Source: Kiloniellales bacterium (GTDB lineage Bacteria > Pseudomonadota > Alphaproteobacteria > Kiloniellales > JAKSBE01). From it: a DNA stretch of 64,000 bases. The DNA lies in assembly GCA_030066685.1 (NCBI GenBank), contig JASJBF010000001.1, positions 310,001 to 374,000 of the forward strand, given 5' to 3'. Below, piece by piece: positions 21,984-31,231 of the stretch. The position numbers and the translations under genes are program-made. Numbering within the stretch: the first letter of the stretch is position 1; each line of letters opens with the position of its first letter. The notes beneath the pieces are model-generated. The model worked only from the letters and a program-made list of their open reading frames with translations. It was not told the DNA's origin and searched no databases.

Positions 21984-24230
21984 ATGCCAGGAGATGATGC
22001 GGGCTCGGCGCTGCGCCAAGCCCTGAAGGACTTCCTCGACTGGGCGCGCCGGATCAATCTCGAGCGCAAGCTTGCCGTCGGTCTGATGATCGCGGCGATC
22101 GCATCGGGCATCGCGACCTATTGGGCGATGACCGGCGAATCGGCCAAGACCACCGGCCCGCGCGCGATCCTGATTCTGTTGAACCTGGATCTGGTCCTGC
22201 TTCTAGGGCTGGGCATCCTGGTGCTGCGCCGCATGGTGGCCCTCTGGACCGCGCGCCGCCGGGGCATTGCCGGCGCGCGCCTGCACAGCCGCCTGGCGGT
22301 GCTCTTCGGCCTGGTCGCGGTGACCCCGACTATCGTGGTCTCGGTCTTCTCCGTGCTGTATTTCAGCTTCGCACTCCAGGGCTGGTTCTCGGATCGGGTC
22401 AGCACCGCCGTGGAGGAATCCTTCGCTGTCGCCAAGGCCTACCTCGAAGAACACCGCCAGACCATCGGCGGCGATGCCCTGGCGATGGCGCAGGACCTGA
22501 ACCGGGAGGGCCAGGTGCTGCTGTTCAACCGCGCCCGCTTCACCCAGTTCCTGGCCGCCCACGCCGCCTTGCGCTCCCTGACCGAAGCCGTGGTCTTCGA
22601 TTCCAGCGGCCGGGTCCTGGGCCGGGCCGGGATCGGGCTGCTCTTGGACTTCGATCCGGCGATCCCGGACTGGGCCTTCGAGCAGAGCCGCGAAGGCGAG
22701 GTGGTGATCCTGACCGCGGACACCGACGACCGGGTCCGCGCCCTGGTCCGCCTGGATGCCTTCCAGAACACTTTCCTGGTCGTCGGCCGCCTGGTCGATC
22801 CGCGGGTCCTGGCCCATACCGACCGGGCCAGCAACGCCTCGACCATCTACAAGGCCCTGGAGCGCCAGCGCGAGGGCTTCCAGATCACCTTCGCGGCGAT
22901 CTTCGTGGTCGTGGCGCTGCTCTTGCTCCTGGCCGCGACCTGGGTTGGACTGGCTTTCGCCAACCAGCTGTCACGACCGATTCAAGACCTGATCTCGGCG
23001 GCCAACCAGGTACGCCAGGGCGACCTGGCGGCTCGTGTCCCGGAGCCTGACAGCGGCGATGAGATCGGCTGGCTGTCGCGGGCCTTCAACCGCATGACCG
23101 GCCAGCTGGAAAGCCAGCAGCGCGCGCTGATCGACGCGAACAAGGAGTTGGACCAGCGTGGCCGCTTCACCGAGGCCGTGCTGTCGGGCGTCAGCGCCGG
23201 CGTGATCGGCCTGGACCACCAGGGCCGGATTACCCTGCCCAACCGCTCGGCCTGCGAGCTGCTGTCCGCGGAACCCGAAGAGCTGCGCGGCAAGCGCCTG
23301 AGCGAGGTGATTCCGGAACTGCGCGAACTGCTGGACAAGGCCGACAACGTGCGCCGCGACCACCAGCACCAGATCACGCTCAACCAGCCGGATGGCACGA
23401 CCCGCACCCTGCTGGTTCGGATCACGACGGAGCGGGGCGGCCACGGGATTCTGGGCTTCGTCGTCACTTTCGACGACATTTCCGAGTTGATGTCGGCGCA
23501 GCGCAAGGCCGCCTGGGCCGATATCGCGCGGCGCATCGCCCACGAGATCAAGAACCCGCTGACCCCGATTCAGCTCTCGGCGGAACGTCTGAAGCGCAAG
23601 TACCTGGACGAGATCCAGAGCGACAAGGAGACCTTCGAAATCTGCACCGACACCATCGTGCGCCATGTCGGGGACATCGGGCGGATGGTCAACGAGTTCT
23701 CCAACTTCGCCCGGATGCCGGCCCCGGTGATGCAGGAGGAGAGCCTGACCGACGTCATCCGCCAGGCGGTCTTCCTGCAGCGCTCGGCCCATCCCGGGAT
23801 CCGCTTCGACACCGACCTGCCCGAGGCGGCCGTCCAGGCGAACTTCGACCGCCAGCAGATCAGTCAGGCGCTGACCAACCTGCTGCAGAACGCCGTCGAA
23901 TCGATCGAGGAGCGGATCGCCAGGGACGGCGAGGCCGACGGCGGCGAAATCCGGGTCTCGCTGGGACGCCTCGAGGAAGCGCTTGAGATCCGGGTCGAGG
24001 ACAACGGCCGCGGTCTGCCGAAGAAGGACCGGGACCGTCTGACCGAGCCCTACATCACCACCCGCAAGCACGGCACCGGACTGGGCCTCGCGATCGTCAA
24101 GAAGATCATGGAGGACCACGGCGGCGACCTTAGGCTGGCCGACAAGGAGGGCGGGGGTGCGACCGTCTGTCTGTTCCTGCGCGCCAGCGAGGGACCGGGC
24201 GTCCGGAAGCAGGCGTCAGCCGCCGAGTGA
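21984..24230 (+). CDS. ntrY: membrane sensor histidine kinase NtrY
   Basis: A 748-residue transmembrane kinase. Hydrophobic spans lie at about residues 28-50, 58-78, 100-123 and 302-325, with a periplasmic sensing region of roughly 180 residues before the last span. A HAMP domain (RPIQDLISAANQVRQGDL), a PAS domain and the kinase core follow, with His520 in RRIAHEIKNPLTPIQL, the N box LTNLLQNAVES and the G box HGTGLGLAIV. NtrY pairs with NtrX in alphaproteobacteria, with roles in nitrogen, redox and envelope control. It starts 70 bases after ntrC. Confidence 0.96.
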   Translation: MPGDDAGSALRQALKDFLDWARRINLERKLAVGLMIAAIASGIATYWAMTGESAKTTGPRAILILLNLDLVLLLGLGILVLRRMVALWTARRRGIAGARLHSRLAVLFGLVAVTPTIVVSVFSVLYFSFALQGWFSDRVSTAVEESFAVAKAYLEEHRQTIGGDALAMAQDLNREGQVLLFNRARFTQFLAAHAALRSLTEAVVFDSSGRVLGRAGIGLLLDFDPAIPDWAFEQSREGEVVILTADTDDRVRALVRLDAFQNTFLVVGRLVDPRVLAHTDRASNASTIYKALERQREGFQITFAAIFVVVALLLLLAATWVGLAFANQLSRPIQDLISAANQVRQGDLAARVPEPDSGDEIGWLSRAFNRMTGQLESQQRALIDANKELDQRGRFTEAVLSGVSAGVIGLDHQGRITLPNRSACELLSAEPEELRGKRLSEVIPELRELLDKADNVRRDHQHQITLNQPDGTTRTLLVRITTERGGHGILGFVVTFDDISELMSAQRKAAWADIARRIAHEIKNPLTPIQLSAERLKRKYLDEIQSDKETFEICTDTIVRHVGDIGRMVNEFSNFARMPAPVMQEESLTDVIRQAVFLQRSAHPGIRFDTDLPEAAVQANFDRQQISQALTNLLQNAVESIEERIARDGEADGGEIRVSLGRLEEALEIRVEDNGRGLPKKDRDRLTEPYITTRKHGTGLGLAIVKKIMEDHGGDLRLADKEGGGATVCLFLRASEGPGVRKQASAAE

Positions 24231-24264
24231 GCTTCGCAACAGGGTTTGGCAAAGGCGAGAAGCC

Positions 24265-25680
24265 ATGGCGCGTGAGATACTGATCGTCGACGACGAAGCC
24301 GACATCCGGATGCTGATCACCGGCATCCTGGCCGACGAGGGCTATGAGACCCGCGAGGCCTCGAACAGCACCGAAACCCTGGATGAGATCCGCAAGCGCC
24401 GGCCCGACCTGGTGATCCTCGACGTCTGGCTCCAGAACAGCGAGCTGGACGGCATCGAGGTGCTGACCAAGCTGAAGCGAGTCGATCCGACCCTGCCGGT
24501 GGTGATCATCAGCGGCCACGGCACGATCGGGACCGCGGTCCAGGCGATCAAGCTGGGCGCCTACGACTTCATCGAGAAGCCCTTCAAGTCCGACCGCCTG
24601 CTCCTGGTCGTGGAGCGCGCCCTCGAGGCCGCGGAGCTGCGCAGCGAGAACGAGGAACTGCGCCTGCGGGTCGGACCGGACAGCGACCTGATCGGCACCT
24701 CCTCCGCGATCAACCATCTGAGGCAAGCGATCGACAAGGTAGCGCGCACCGGCAGCCGGGTGTTGATCACCGGACCGGCCGGTGCCGGCAAGGAGGTCGT
24801 GGCGCGCCTGATCCATCAGAACTCGGCCCGCGCCGCCGAGGCCTTCGTCGCGCTGAACTGCGCGGCCATGCATCCCGACCGCCTGGAAAGCGAGCTCTTT
24901 GGCGCGGAGGCCGGCGCCGAGGGCGGCGACTCGCCCCGCAAGCTGGGCACCTTCGAGCGCGCCCACCGGGGCACGCTCCTGCTCGACGAGGTCGCCGACA
25001 TGCCGCTGGAGACCCAGGGCAAGATCGTCCGGGTCCTGCAGGAGCAGACCTTTCGCCGCCTGGGCGGCGAGGGCGTGGTGCAGGTGGACGTCCGGGTCAT
25101 CGCCTCGACCAACCGGGACCTGGCGAGCCTGATGCGCGAGGGCCGCTTCCGGGAGGACCTCTTCTACCGTCTGAACGTGGTGCCCCTGTCGGTGCCGGCC
25201 CTAGCCGACCGGCGCGAGGACATCCCCTTGCTCGCCAGGCATTTCATCGAGCGCTCGGCCGAGGCGACCGGCTTGCCGCCGCGCCGCCTGACCAGCGATT
25301 CCCTGGCGGTCCTGCAAGGCTACGGCTGGCCCGGCAACGTGCGGCAGCTGCGCAACGTCCTCGACTGGATCCTGATCATGGCCCCGGGCGACCCCGGCGA
25401 GCCGGTTGGCGCGGACATGCTGCCCGCGGACATCGGAGAAATCGCGCCGGCGGCCCTGCGCGGCGGCAACGGCGGCGAGATCATGTCCCTGCCGCTGCGC
25501 GAGGCGCGGGAGGTCTTCGAGCGGCAGTACCTGGAGGCCCAGGTCACCCGCTTCGGCGGCAACATCTCCCGGACCGCCGGCTTCATCGGCATGGAGCGCT
25601 CGGCGCTGCACCGCAAGCTGCGCTCGCTCGGCATCTCGACCTCCCCCGACCGTCCGCCGAGCAACGGTGGCGGTTCATGA
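24265..25680 (+). CDS. ntrX: response regulator NtrX
   Basis: A 471-residue NtrC-like regulator. Receiver Asp53 sits in VILDVWLQ, and the AAA+ domain has GPAGAGKE as Walker A and GTLLLDEVADM as Walker B. The loop that in NtrC reads GAFTGA is replaced by AEAGAEGGDSPRK (about residues 215-227), so direct sigma-54 activation is unlikely. This is known for several alphaproteobacterial NtrX proteins. A Fis-type helix-turn-helix (ISRTAGFIGMERSALHRKL) ends the protein. ATG 24265 begins MAREILIVDDE; the stop overlaps trkA (ATGA). Confidence 0.95.
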   Translation: MAREILIVDDEADIRMLITGILADEGYETREASNSTETLDEIRKRRPDLVILDVWLQNSELDGIEVLTKLKRVDPTLPVVIISGHGTIGTAVQAIKLGAYDFIEKPFKSDRLLLVVERALEAAELRSENEELRLRVGPDSDLIGTSSAINHLRQAIDKVARTGSRVLITGPAGAGKEVVARLIHQNSARAAEAFVALNCAAMHPDRLESELFGAEAGAEGGDSPRKLGTFERAHRGTLLLDEVADMPLETQGKIVRVLQEQTFRRLGGEGVVQVDVRVIASTNRDLASLMREGRFREDLFYRLNVVPLSVPALADRREDIPLLARHFIERSAEATGLPPRRLTSDSLAVLQGYGWPGNVRQLRNVLDWILIMAPGDPGEPVGADMLPADIGEIAPAALRGGNGGEIMSLPLREAREVFERQYLEAQVTRFGGNISRTAGFIGMERSALHRKLRSLGISTSPDRPPSNGGGS

Positions 25681-27053
25681 AGGTGATCATCTGCGGGGCC
25701 GGCCAGGTCGGCTTCAACATCGCGCGCTACCTGTCCAGCGAGGGCGCCGACATCACCCTGATCGACCAGTCCGAGGCTCTGGTCACCAAGATCGCCGACT
25801 CCCTCGACGTCCAGGGGCTGGTCGGCTTCGCCTCGCACCCTGACATCCTCGAGCGGGCCGGCGCACCCGACGCCGACATGGTGATTGCGGTGACCTACGC
25901 GGACGAGGTCAACATGGTGGCCTGCCAGATCTGCCATTCGCTCTTCGACGTCACCACCAAGATCGCCCGCGTTCGCCATCAGAGCTACTTGAACCCCTTG
26001 TGGTCAGACCTCTTCAGCCGGGACCATCTGCCGATCGACGTGATCATCTCGCCGGAGATCGAGGTCGCACGGGCGATCAGCCGCCGGCTGGAGGTGCCGG
26101 GGGCCTTCGACGTCATTCCCCTGGCAGACGGCAAGGTCAGCCTGATCGGCGTCCATTGCACGCCGGAGACGCCGATCCTCGACACCCCGCTGCGCCAGCT
26201 CACCGGCCTTTTCCCGGACCTCCACATCCTGGTCATCGGGCTGCAGCGCGACGGCCGCGCCATCGTGGTCGCCCCCGAGGACGTCATGCTCGACGGCGAC
26301 GACGTCTACTTCGTGGCGGAGACCGAGCACCTGACGCGGGCCATGGTCGCCTTCGGCCACGAGGAGAAGGAGGCCCGCCGGGTGATCATCGTCGGCGGCG
26401 GGAACATCGGCCTGAGCCTGGCGGAAATCGTCGAGGACAAGTATCCCCACGTGGCGCTCAAGCTGATCGAGATCAACAAGGAGCGCGCCGAGTACGTGGC
26501 ACAGCAGCTCAAGCGCACGGTGGTCATCCACGGCGACGCGCTGGACCAGGAGATCCTGGAAGAGGCCAACGTCAAGGCGACCGAGACCGTGATCGCGGTC
26601 TCCAACGACGACGAGGTCAACATCTTGACCTCCCTGCTGGCCAAGCGCTTCGGCTCGCAGCGCGCGGTCACCCTGGTCAACTCGACGACCTACAGCCCCC
26701 TGATCGGGACCCTGGGCATCGACACCGTGGTCAGCCCGCGCGAGATCACTGTCTCGACCATCCTGCAGCACGTGCGCCAGGGCCGGATCCGATCGGTGCA
26801 CTCCCTGTCCGAGGGCTTCGGCGAGATCATCGAGGCGGAAGCGCTGGAGACCTCGAGCCTGGTCGGGGTCCCGCTGCGCGAGGCCGACCTGCCCGAGGGA
26901 GTCATGGTCGGCGCCATCGTCCGCGGCGAGGAGGTCATCATCCCGCGCGGCGACACCGTGATCAAACCTAAGGATCAGGTCGTGATCTTCGCGGCGTCCA
27001 GCGCCGTCAAGTCGGTGGAAAAGCTCTTCGCCGTCCGGCTCGAGTTCTTCTAG
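25677..27053 (+). CDS. trkA: Trk potassium-uptake regulatory protein TrkA
   Basis: A 458-residue cytoplasmic protein with two RCK units. Each has a Rossmann nucleotide site (VIICGAGQVGFNIARYL at the start and VIIVGGGNIGLSLAEIV near residue 236) followed by a TrkA-C domain. It gates the TrkH/TrkG potassium channel in response to NAD(H)/ATP. No trkH gene lies in this window. The gene overlaps ntrX by four bases; the ntrYX-trkA linkage is standard in this bacterial class. Confidence 0.96.
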   Translation: MKVIICGAGQVGFNIARYLSSEGADITLIDQSEALVTKIADSLDVQGLVGFASHPDILERAGAPDADMVIAVTYADEVNMVACQICHSLFDVTTKIARVRHQSYLNPLWSDLFSRDHLPIDVIISPEIEVARAISRRLEVPGAFDVIPLADGKVSLIGVHCTPETPILDTPLRQLTGLFPDLHILVIGLQRDGRAIVVAPEDVMLDGDDVYFVAETEHLTRAMVAFGHEEKEARRVIIVGGGNIGLSLAEIVEDKYPHVALKLIEINKERAEYVAQQLKRTVVIHGDALDQEILEEANVKATETVIAVSNDDEVNILTSLLAKRFGSQRAVTLVNSTTYSPLIGTLGIDTVVSPREITVSTILQHVRQGRIRSVHSLSEGFGEIIEAEALETSSLVGVPLREADLPEGVMVGAIVRGEEVIIPRGDTVIKPKDQVVIFAASSAVKSVEKLFAVRLEFF

Positions 27054-27086
27054 CGGCGCCACCAGGGAGAAGGGGTACAAGACGCC

Positions 27087-27947
27087 ATGGCGAGACAGGC
27101 TTACGTGAACGGGCGCTACCTGCCGCAGGGCGACGCGACGGTGCACATCGAGGACCGCGGCTACCAGTTCGCCGACGGCGTCTACGAGGTGGTGCCGGTG
27201 GTGCGCGGCGCGCTGGTCGACGAGGATCCCCACCTCGACCGGCTCGAGCGGTCCCTGGCAGAGCTCAGGATCCCCATGCCGGTGTCGCGGGCGGCCCTGA
27301 AGCTTATCAGCCACGAGCTCATGCGCCGCAACCGCCTGAGCAACGGCTTTCTCTACATGCAGGTGACCCGCGGGGTGGCGCCCCGGGACCACAAGTTCCC
27401 GAAGGCCGCGACGCCCGCCCTGGTCATGACCACCCGGCAGACCAAGCCGCACAGCGCCGCGCAACTGGCCGAAGGCGTCGCCGTGATCACGGTCCCCGAC
27501 ATTCGTTGGAAACGCTGCGATATCAAGTCGGTATCCCTGCTTCCCAATGTGTTGGGCAAGCAGGCGGCGGTCGAGGCCGGGGCCTTCGAGGCCTGGATGG
27601 TCGCCGAGGACGGTCGGGTGACCGAAGGCACCTCGACCAACGCCTGGATCGTGACCGGGGACAACAAGCTGGTGACCCGGGAAGCCGGCAACGCCATCCT
27701 CAACGGCATCACACGCGTGTCCTTGTTGCGCCTGGCCGAGGGCGAGGGCGTCGAGCTGGAGGAGCGCGCCTTCACCGTCGAGGAGGCCCTGGAAGCCCGG
27801 GAGGCCTTCATCACCTCCAGCACCAACTTCGTCATGCCGGTCACGCGGATCGACGACCGCCCGGTGGGCAACGGCCATCCCGGGATCCTGACCCAGCGGC
27901 TGCGCGAGGTCTACGAGGGCTACGCAGCCGGCACGGGGCCCGCGTGA
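27087..27947 (+). CDS. dat: D-amino-acid transaminase (class IV PLP enzyme)
   Basis: A 286-residue aminotransferase. The PLP lysine is Lys147 in CDIKSVSLLPNVLGKQ, the phosphate-binding and product motifs EGTSTNAWIV and NGITR follow, and the N-terminus VNGRYLPQGDATVHIEDRGY is typical of D-alanine transaminases. The enzyme would make D-glutamate or D-alanine for peptidoglycan. Branched-chain transaminases and aminodeoxychorismate lyase share the fold, but the length and motifs favour the D-amino-acid group. GGGAGAAGGGG is upstream of ATG 27087. The stop overlaps the GTG of the next gene. Confidence 0.92.
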   Translation: MARQAYVNGRYLPQGDATVHIEDRGYQFADGVYEVVPVVRGALVDEDPHLDRLERSLAELRIPMPVSRAALKLISHELMRRNRLSNGFLYMQVTRGVAPRDHKFPKAATPALVMTTRQTKPHSAAQLAEGVAVITVPDIRWKRCDIKSVSLLPNVLGKQAAVEAGAFEAWMVAEDGRVTEGTSTNAWIVTGDNKLVTREAGNAILNGITRVSLLRLAEGEGVELEERAFTVEEALEAREAFITSSTNFVMPVTRIDDRPVGNGHPGILTQRLREVYEGYAAGTGPA

Positions 27948-28612
27948 GCCTGCCGAGGCCGCGGGCCCTGCTCTTCGACTGGGACAACACCCTGGTCGAC
28001 ACCTGGGCGGTCATCCACCAGGCCCTGAACGTGACCCTGCGGGCCATGGGCCAGCCGACCTGGACCTTGGAGGAGACCCGCGCCCGGGTCCGCGCCTCGG
28101 CCCGTGACAGCTTTCCCGAGCTCTTCGGCGGCCGCGCCGAGGAGGCCATGGCGATCTTCTACGGCACCTACGAGCGGGAGCACCTGAAGCGGCTCCGGGC
28201 GCTGCCCGGCATCGAGGAGATGCTGGCGGACCTGGCCGAGAGCCGCCGCTACCTGGGCGTGGTCAGCAACAAGAAGGGCAGCATCCTGCGCCGCGAGGCG
28301 GCCCATCTGGGCTGGGAGCGGTGGTTCGGCCGCCTGGTCGGCGCCGAGGATGCCGCGGCGGACAAGCCGGACCCTGCGGCGATCGACCTGGCGCTGGCGG
28401 GGTCCGGTCTGACGGCCGGGCCGGAGGTCTGGTTCGTCGGCGACACGGACATCGACATGGCCTGCGCGCAGGCGGCCGGCTGCACGGCGATCCTGCTGCG
28501 CGAAGCCGCACCGGCACCGGGCGAATTCGCCGCGCATCCGCCCTGCCGGCACGCGGCGACCTGCGCTGAGCTTATGGCATCTATTGGGAAGTCTGAGTTT
28601 TCATCCCGGTGA
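27944..28612 (+). CDS. HAD-superfamily hydrolase (phosphoglycolate phosphatase-like)
   Basis: A 222-residue protein starting at GTG 27944, which overlaps the transaminase stop (GTGA). HAD motif I is LLFDWDNTLVDT with Asp12 and Asp14. Motif II is represented by VVSNKKG, the motif III lysine by DKPDPAAIDLAL, and motif IV by FVGDTDIDMACAQAAG. The cap is alpha-helical (type C1). The substrate is not determined by sequence; phosphoglycolate or another small phosphate ester is plausible. Sequence in the same frame upstream overlaps the transaminase and is not coding. Confidence 0.88.
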   Translation: MSLPRPRALLFDWDNTLVDTWAVIHQALNVTLRAMGQPTWTLEETRARVRASARDSFPELFGGRAEEAMAIFYGTYEREHLKRLRALPGIEEMLADLAESRRYLGVVSNKKGSILRREAAHLGWERWFGRLVGAEDAAADKPDPAAIDLALAGSGLTAGPEVWFVGDTDIDMACAQAAGCTAILLREAAPAPGEFAAHPPCRHAATCAELMASIGKSEFSSR

Positions 28613-28695
28613 ATACGTGATACTCAACCTTAAGGTTTGTCTCTGCTCGTGCCACGTGCGCGGGGTCTCCCGGTACAGTTAGGCAAACGGTCCTA

Positions 28696-28715
28696 GCTCC
28701 AGCGGTTTCTGGAGC
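28696..28715 (+). promoter_or_regulatory. hairpin in the leader of hfq
   Basis: GCTCCAG (28696-28702) and CTGGAGC (28709-28715) can form a 7-base-pair stem with a 6-base loop, 36 bases before the hfq start. It is not followed by a T tract, so it is not an intrinsic terminator. hfq mRNA is often autoregulated through its leader, which makes this a candidate control element. Confidence 0.35.
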
Positions 28716-28751
28716 CGCAGCTGAGACGAAAACGAAACGTGAGGGGGTCGC

Positions 28752-29003
28752 ATGGCGGCGGAGAAATCACAAAACGTTCAGGACGTTTTTCTGAATCACG
28801 TCCGCAAGAACAAGGTTCCGGTCACCGTATTCCTGGTCAACGGTGTCAAGCTCCAAGGCGTGATCACTTGGTTCGACAATTTCTGCGTCCTGCTGCGGCG
28901 CGATGCACACTCGCAGCTTGTCTACAAGCACGCCATCTCTACCGTAATGCCGTCGACGCCGGTGCAGCTCTTCGAGCCGTCCAAGGAAGGAGAGGGGTCC
29001 TGA
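28752..29003 (+). CDS. hfq: RNA chaperone Hfq
   Basis: An 83-residue Sm-like protein. Sm1 is [23 protein letters not shown] and Sm2 is [10 protein letters not shown], with the proximal-face residues [15 protein letters not shown] before them. It forms a hexamer that pairs small RNAs with mRNAs. ATG 28752 follows GTGAGGGGGTCGC. The hfq-hflX order, with a 25-base gap, is common throughout proteobacteria. Confidence 0.98.
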   Translation: MAAEKSQNVQDVFLNHVRKNKVPVTVFLVNGVKLQGVITWFDNFCVLLRRDAHSQLVYKHAISTVMPSTPVQLFEPSKEGEGS

Positions 29004-29028
29004 CGGAGCGAACCTTAAGGATCTCAGA

Positions 29029-30369
29029 TTGAATCGGGAGGATCCCAGCGCAGCGGCACCGGCGGGAAAGGAAAGCTCGACCGGCCGCGTCGTGGTGCTG
29101 CATCCGGCCCTGGCAGAGGCGCGGCAGAGCCGACGCGCTGCCGAGGGGCGCCTGGCCGAAGCCGTGAGCCTCGCCGCAGCCATCGATCTCGAGGTCGTAC
29201 ACGCTGAAGTTGCAACACTCCCGCGGCCGCGGCCGGCGACTCTCTTCGGTCAAGGCACCGTCGAGCGCCTGGCCGGGACCGTCTCGGCCTGCCGGGCCGA
29301 TCTTGTGCTGGTCGACCGGGCGCTGTCCCCGGTGCAGCAGCGCAATCTCGAAAAGGCTTGGAAGACCAAGGTTATCGATCGGACCGGGCTGATCCTCGAG
29401 ATCTTCGGCGCCCGGGCCAGGACCAAGGAGGGCAGCCTGCAGGTCGAGCTGGCGGCCTTGAACTACCAGCGCTCGCGCCTGGTGCGCTCTTGGACCCACC
29501 TGGAGCGGCAGCGTGGCGGCTTCGGCTTCCTCGGCGGCCCGGGCGAGAGCCAGCTGGAGATCGACCGGCGCCTGATCTCGGAGCGGATCACGCGGATCAA
29601 GGCCGAGCTCGAGAAGGTCAAGCGCCGGCGCGGCCTGCATCGCCGGGCGCGTCAGCGCGTGCCCTATCCGGTGGTCGCCCTAGTCGGCTACACCAACGCC
29701 GGAAAGTCGACGCTTTTCAACAGGATCACCGGCGATGCGCAGCTCGCGCACGACATGCTCTTCGCGACCCTGGATCCGACCATGCGCCTGGTGCGCCTGC
29801 CGGGCGGCCTGGAGGCCATCCTCTCCGACACCGTCGGCTTCATTTCCGACCTGCCGACCGACCTGGTGGCAGCCTTCCGGGCCACCCTGGAGGAGGTGGT
29901 CGAGGCCGACCTGATCCTCCACGTCCGGGACATCGCCAACCCCGACAGCGAGGCCCAGCGCCAGGACGTCCTGGCTATCCTCGCCGACCTCGGCCTGGAG
30001 GCCGGCGCCGAAGAGCCCATGCTCGAGGCGCTCAACAAGATCGACAGCCTGACCCCGGCACAGCGGCAGGCGGTGCGCGAGCGCGCCGCACGCAAGCCGG
30101 AGGTCCTGGCCTGCTCGGCCCTGACCGGCGAGGGCCTGCCCGAGCTACTGCAGGCCGTCGAGGCGCGGCTGGTGCGAGACCACAAGCGGGTCGAACTGAC
30201 CCTCGGGCCGGAGGAAGGGGCCGCCATCGCCTGGCTCCACGAGCACGGCCGGGTCCTGGAGCGTCGGGAGGTCGAGGGCAAGACGCACATGTGCATCAGC
30301 CTGAGCCCGGCGGCCCTGGCCCGCTTCGAGCAGCGCTACGGCGCGCAGCGGGAGGCCGCGGCGGAGTGA
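29029..30369 (+). CDS. hflX: ribosome-associated GTPase HflX
   Basis: A 446-residue GTPase. The N-terminal HflX domain includes LFGQGTVERLAG, and a basic coiled coil around RITRIKAELEKVKRRR leads to the G domain with G1 GYTNAGKST (from residue 220), G3 SDTVGFISDLP and G4 NKID. HflX splits or rescues stalled ribosomes under stress. The start TTG 29029 lies 25 bases downstream of hfq and is preceded by AAGGATC; no ATG is available nearby. A seven-base gap leads to the next gene. Confidence 0.95.
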   Translation: MNREDPSAAAPAGKESSTGRVVVLHPALAEARQSRRAAEGRLAEAVSLAAAIDLEVVHAEVATLPRPRPATLFGQGTVERLAGTVSACRADLVLVDRALSPVQQRNLEKAWKTKVIDRTGLILEIFGARARTKEGSLQVELAALNYQRSRLVRSWTHLERQRGGFGFLGGPGESQLEIDRRLISERITRIKAELEKVKRRRGLHRRARQRVPYPVVALVGYTNAGKSTLFNRITGDAQLAHDMLFATLDPTMRLVRLPGGLEAILSDTVGFISDLPTDLVAAFRATLEEVVEADLILHVRDIANPDSEAQRQDVLAILADLGLEAGAEEPMLEALNKIDSLTPAQRQAVRERAARKPEVLACSALTGEGLPELLQAVEARLVRDHKRVELTLGPEEGAAIAWLHEHGRVLERREVEGKTHMCISLSPAALARFEQRYGAQREAAAE

Positions 30370-30376
30370 GCGGCCT

Positions 30377-31219
30377 GTGACCGTCTCGATCGAAGAGGTC
30401 ACCCGGGTCCTGCTGGAGACGGCAGCCGAAGAGGTGCTCCCGCGGTTCCGCAGCCTCGACGAAGAGGACAAGCGGATCAAGGCGGGCGGCGAGGTCGTGA
30501 CCGTCGCCGACGAAGCCGCGGAGCGGCGCCTGACGCAGCGCCTGCGCGCCCTCCTGCCGGGTTCCCTGGTGGTCGGCGAGGAGGCCGCCGCCGCCGATCC
30601 CGAGGTCTTCGCGAATCTGGCCCGGGACGAAGCGGTCTGGCTGATCGATCCCATCGATGGCACCACCAACTTCGCCGAAGGCGTGCCGGTCTTCGCGATG
30701 ATGCTGGCCCTGGTCGAGCGGGGAGAGATCTGCGCCGCCTGGATCCACGACGTGCCCGGCGAGCGGACCGGCGTGGCGGAGCGGGGCAGCGGCAGCTGGA
30801 TCGAGGGGCACCGTCTCCAGGTCGCCGCCGCCGCCGCCCTCGGTGAGATGACCGGGACGCTTCATGCCGGCCAGTTCGGCGGCTCGGAGCTGCGCGAGCG
30901 GATCCGGGCCAAGCGCGGCAAGCTGGGCGCGATCCGCAGCCTGCGCTGCGCCGGGGCGGAGTACCTGCGCCTGGCCGCCGGCGAGATGCACTACAGCCTC
31001 TTCACCAAGCTGATGCCCTGGGACCACGCGCCGGGCGTTCTCCTGCACGCCGAGGCGGGCGGCTACGCCTGGACCGCCGAGGACCGGCCCTATTCGCCGC
31101 GCCGGCGCGAAAGCCGCGGGCTCCTCCTGGCACCGGACGAGGCCTCCTGGCGCTTGCTCCACGAGGAGCTTTACGGCGACGCCGTGGTCACCACCGGGGG
31201 AACGCCAGGCGCGCCCTGA
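30377..31219 (+). CDS. inositol-monophosphatase-family phosphatase
   Basis: A 280-residue Mg-dependent phosphatase starting at GTG 30377. Metal-binding motifs are GEEAAA (near residue 70), DPIDGTTNFAEG with Asp91 and Asp94, and WDHAPGVLLHAEAGG near residue 215. The family includes inositol monophosphatase, histidinol-phosphate phosphatase and 3'-phosphoadenosine phosphatase (CysQ); I cannot separate these from motifs alone. It follows hflX by seven bases and is convergent with mazG, whose stop is 12 bases away. Confidence 0.88.
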   Translation: MTVSIEEVTRVLLETAAEEVLPRFRSLDEEDKRIKAGGEVVTVADEAAERRLTQRLRALLPGSLVVGEEAAAADPEVFANLARDEAVWLIDPIDGTTNFAEGVPVFAMMLALVERGEICAAWIHDVPGERTGVAERGSGSWIEGHRLQVAAAAALGEMTGTLHAGQFGGSELRERIRAKRGKLGAIRSLRCAGAEYLRLAAGEMHYSLFTKLMPWDHAPGVLLHAEAGGYAWTAEDRPYSPRRRESRGLLLAPDEASWRLLHEELYGDAVVTTGGTPGAP

Positions 31220-31231
31220 GCCTGCTGGCTC

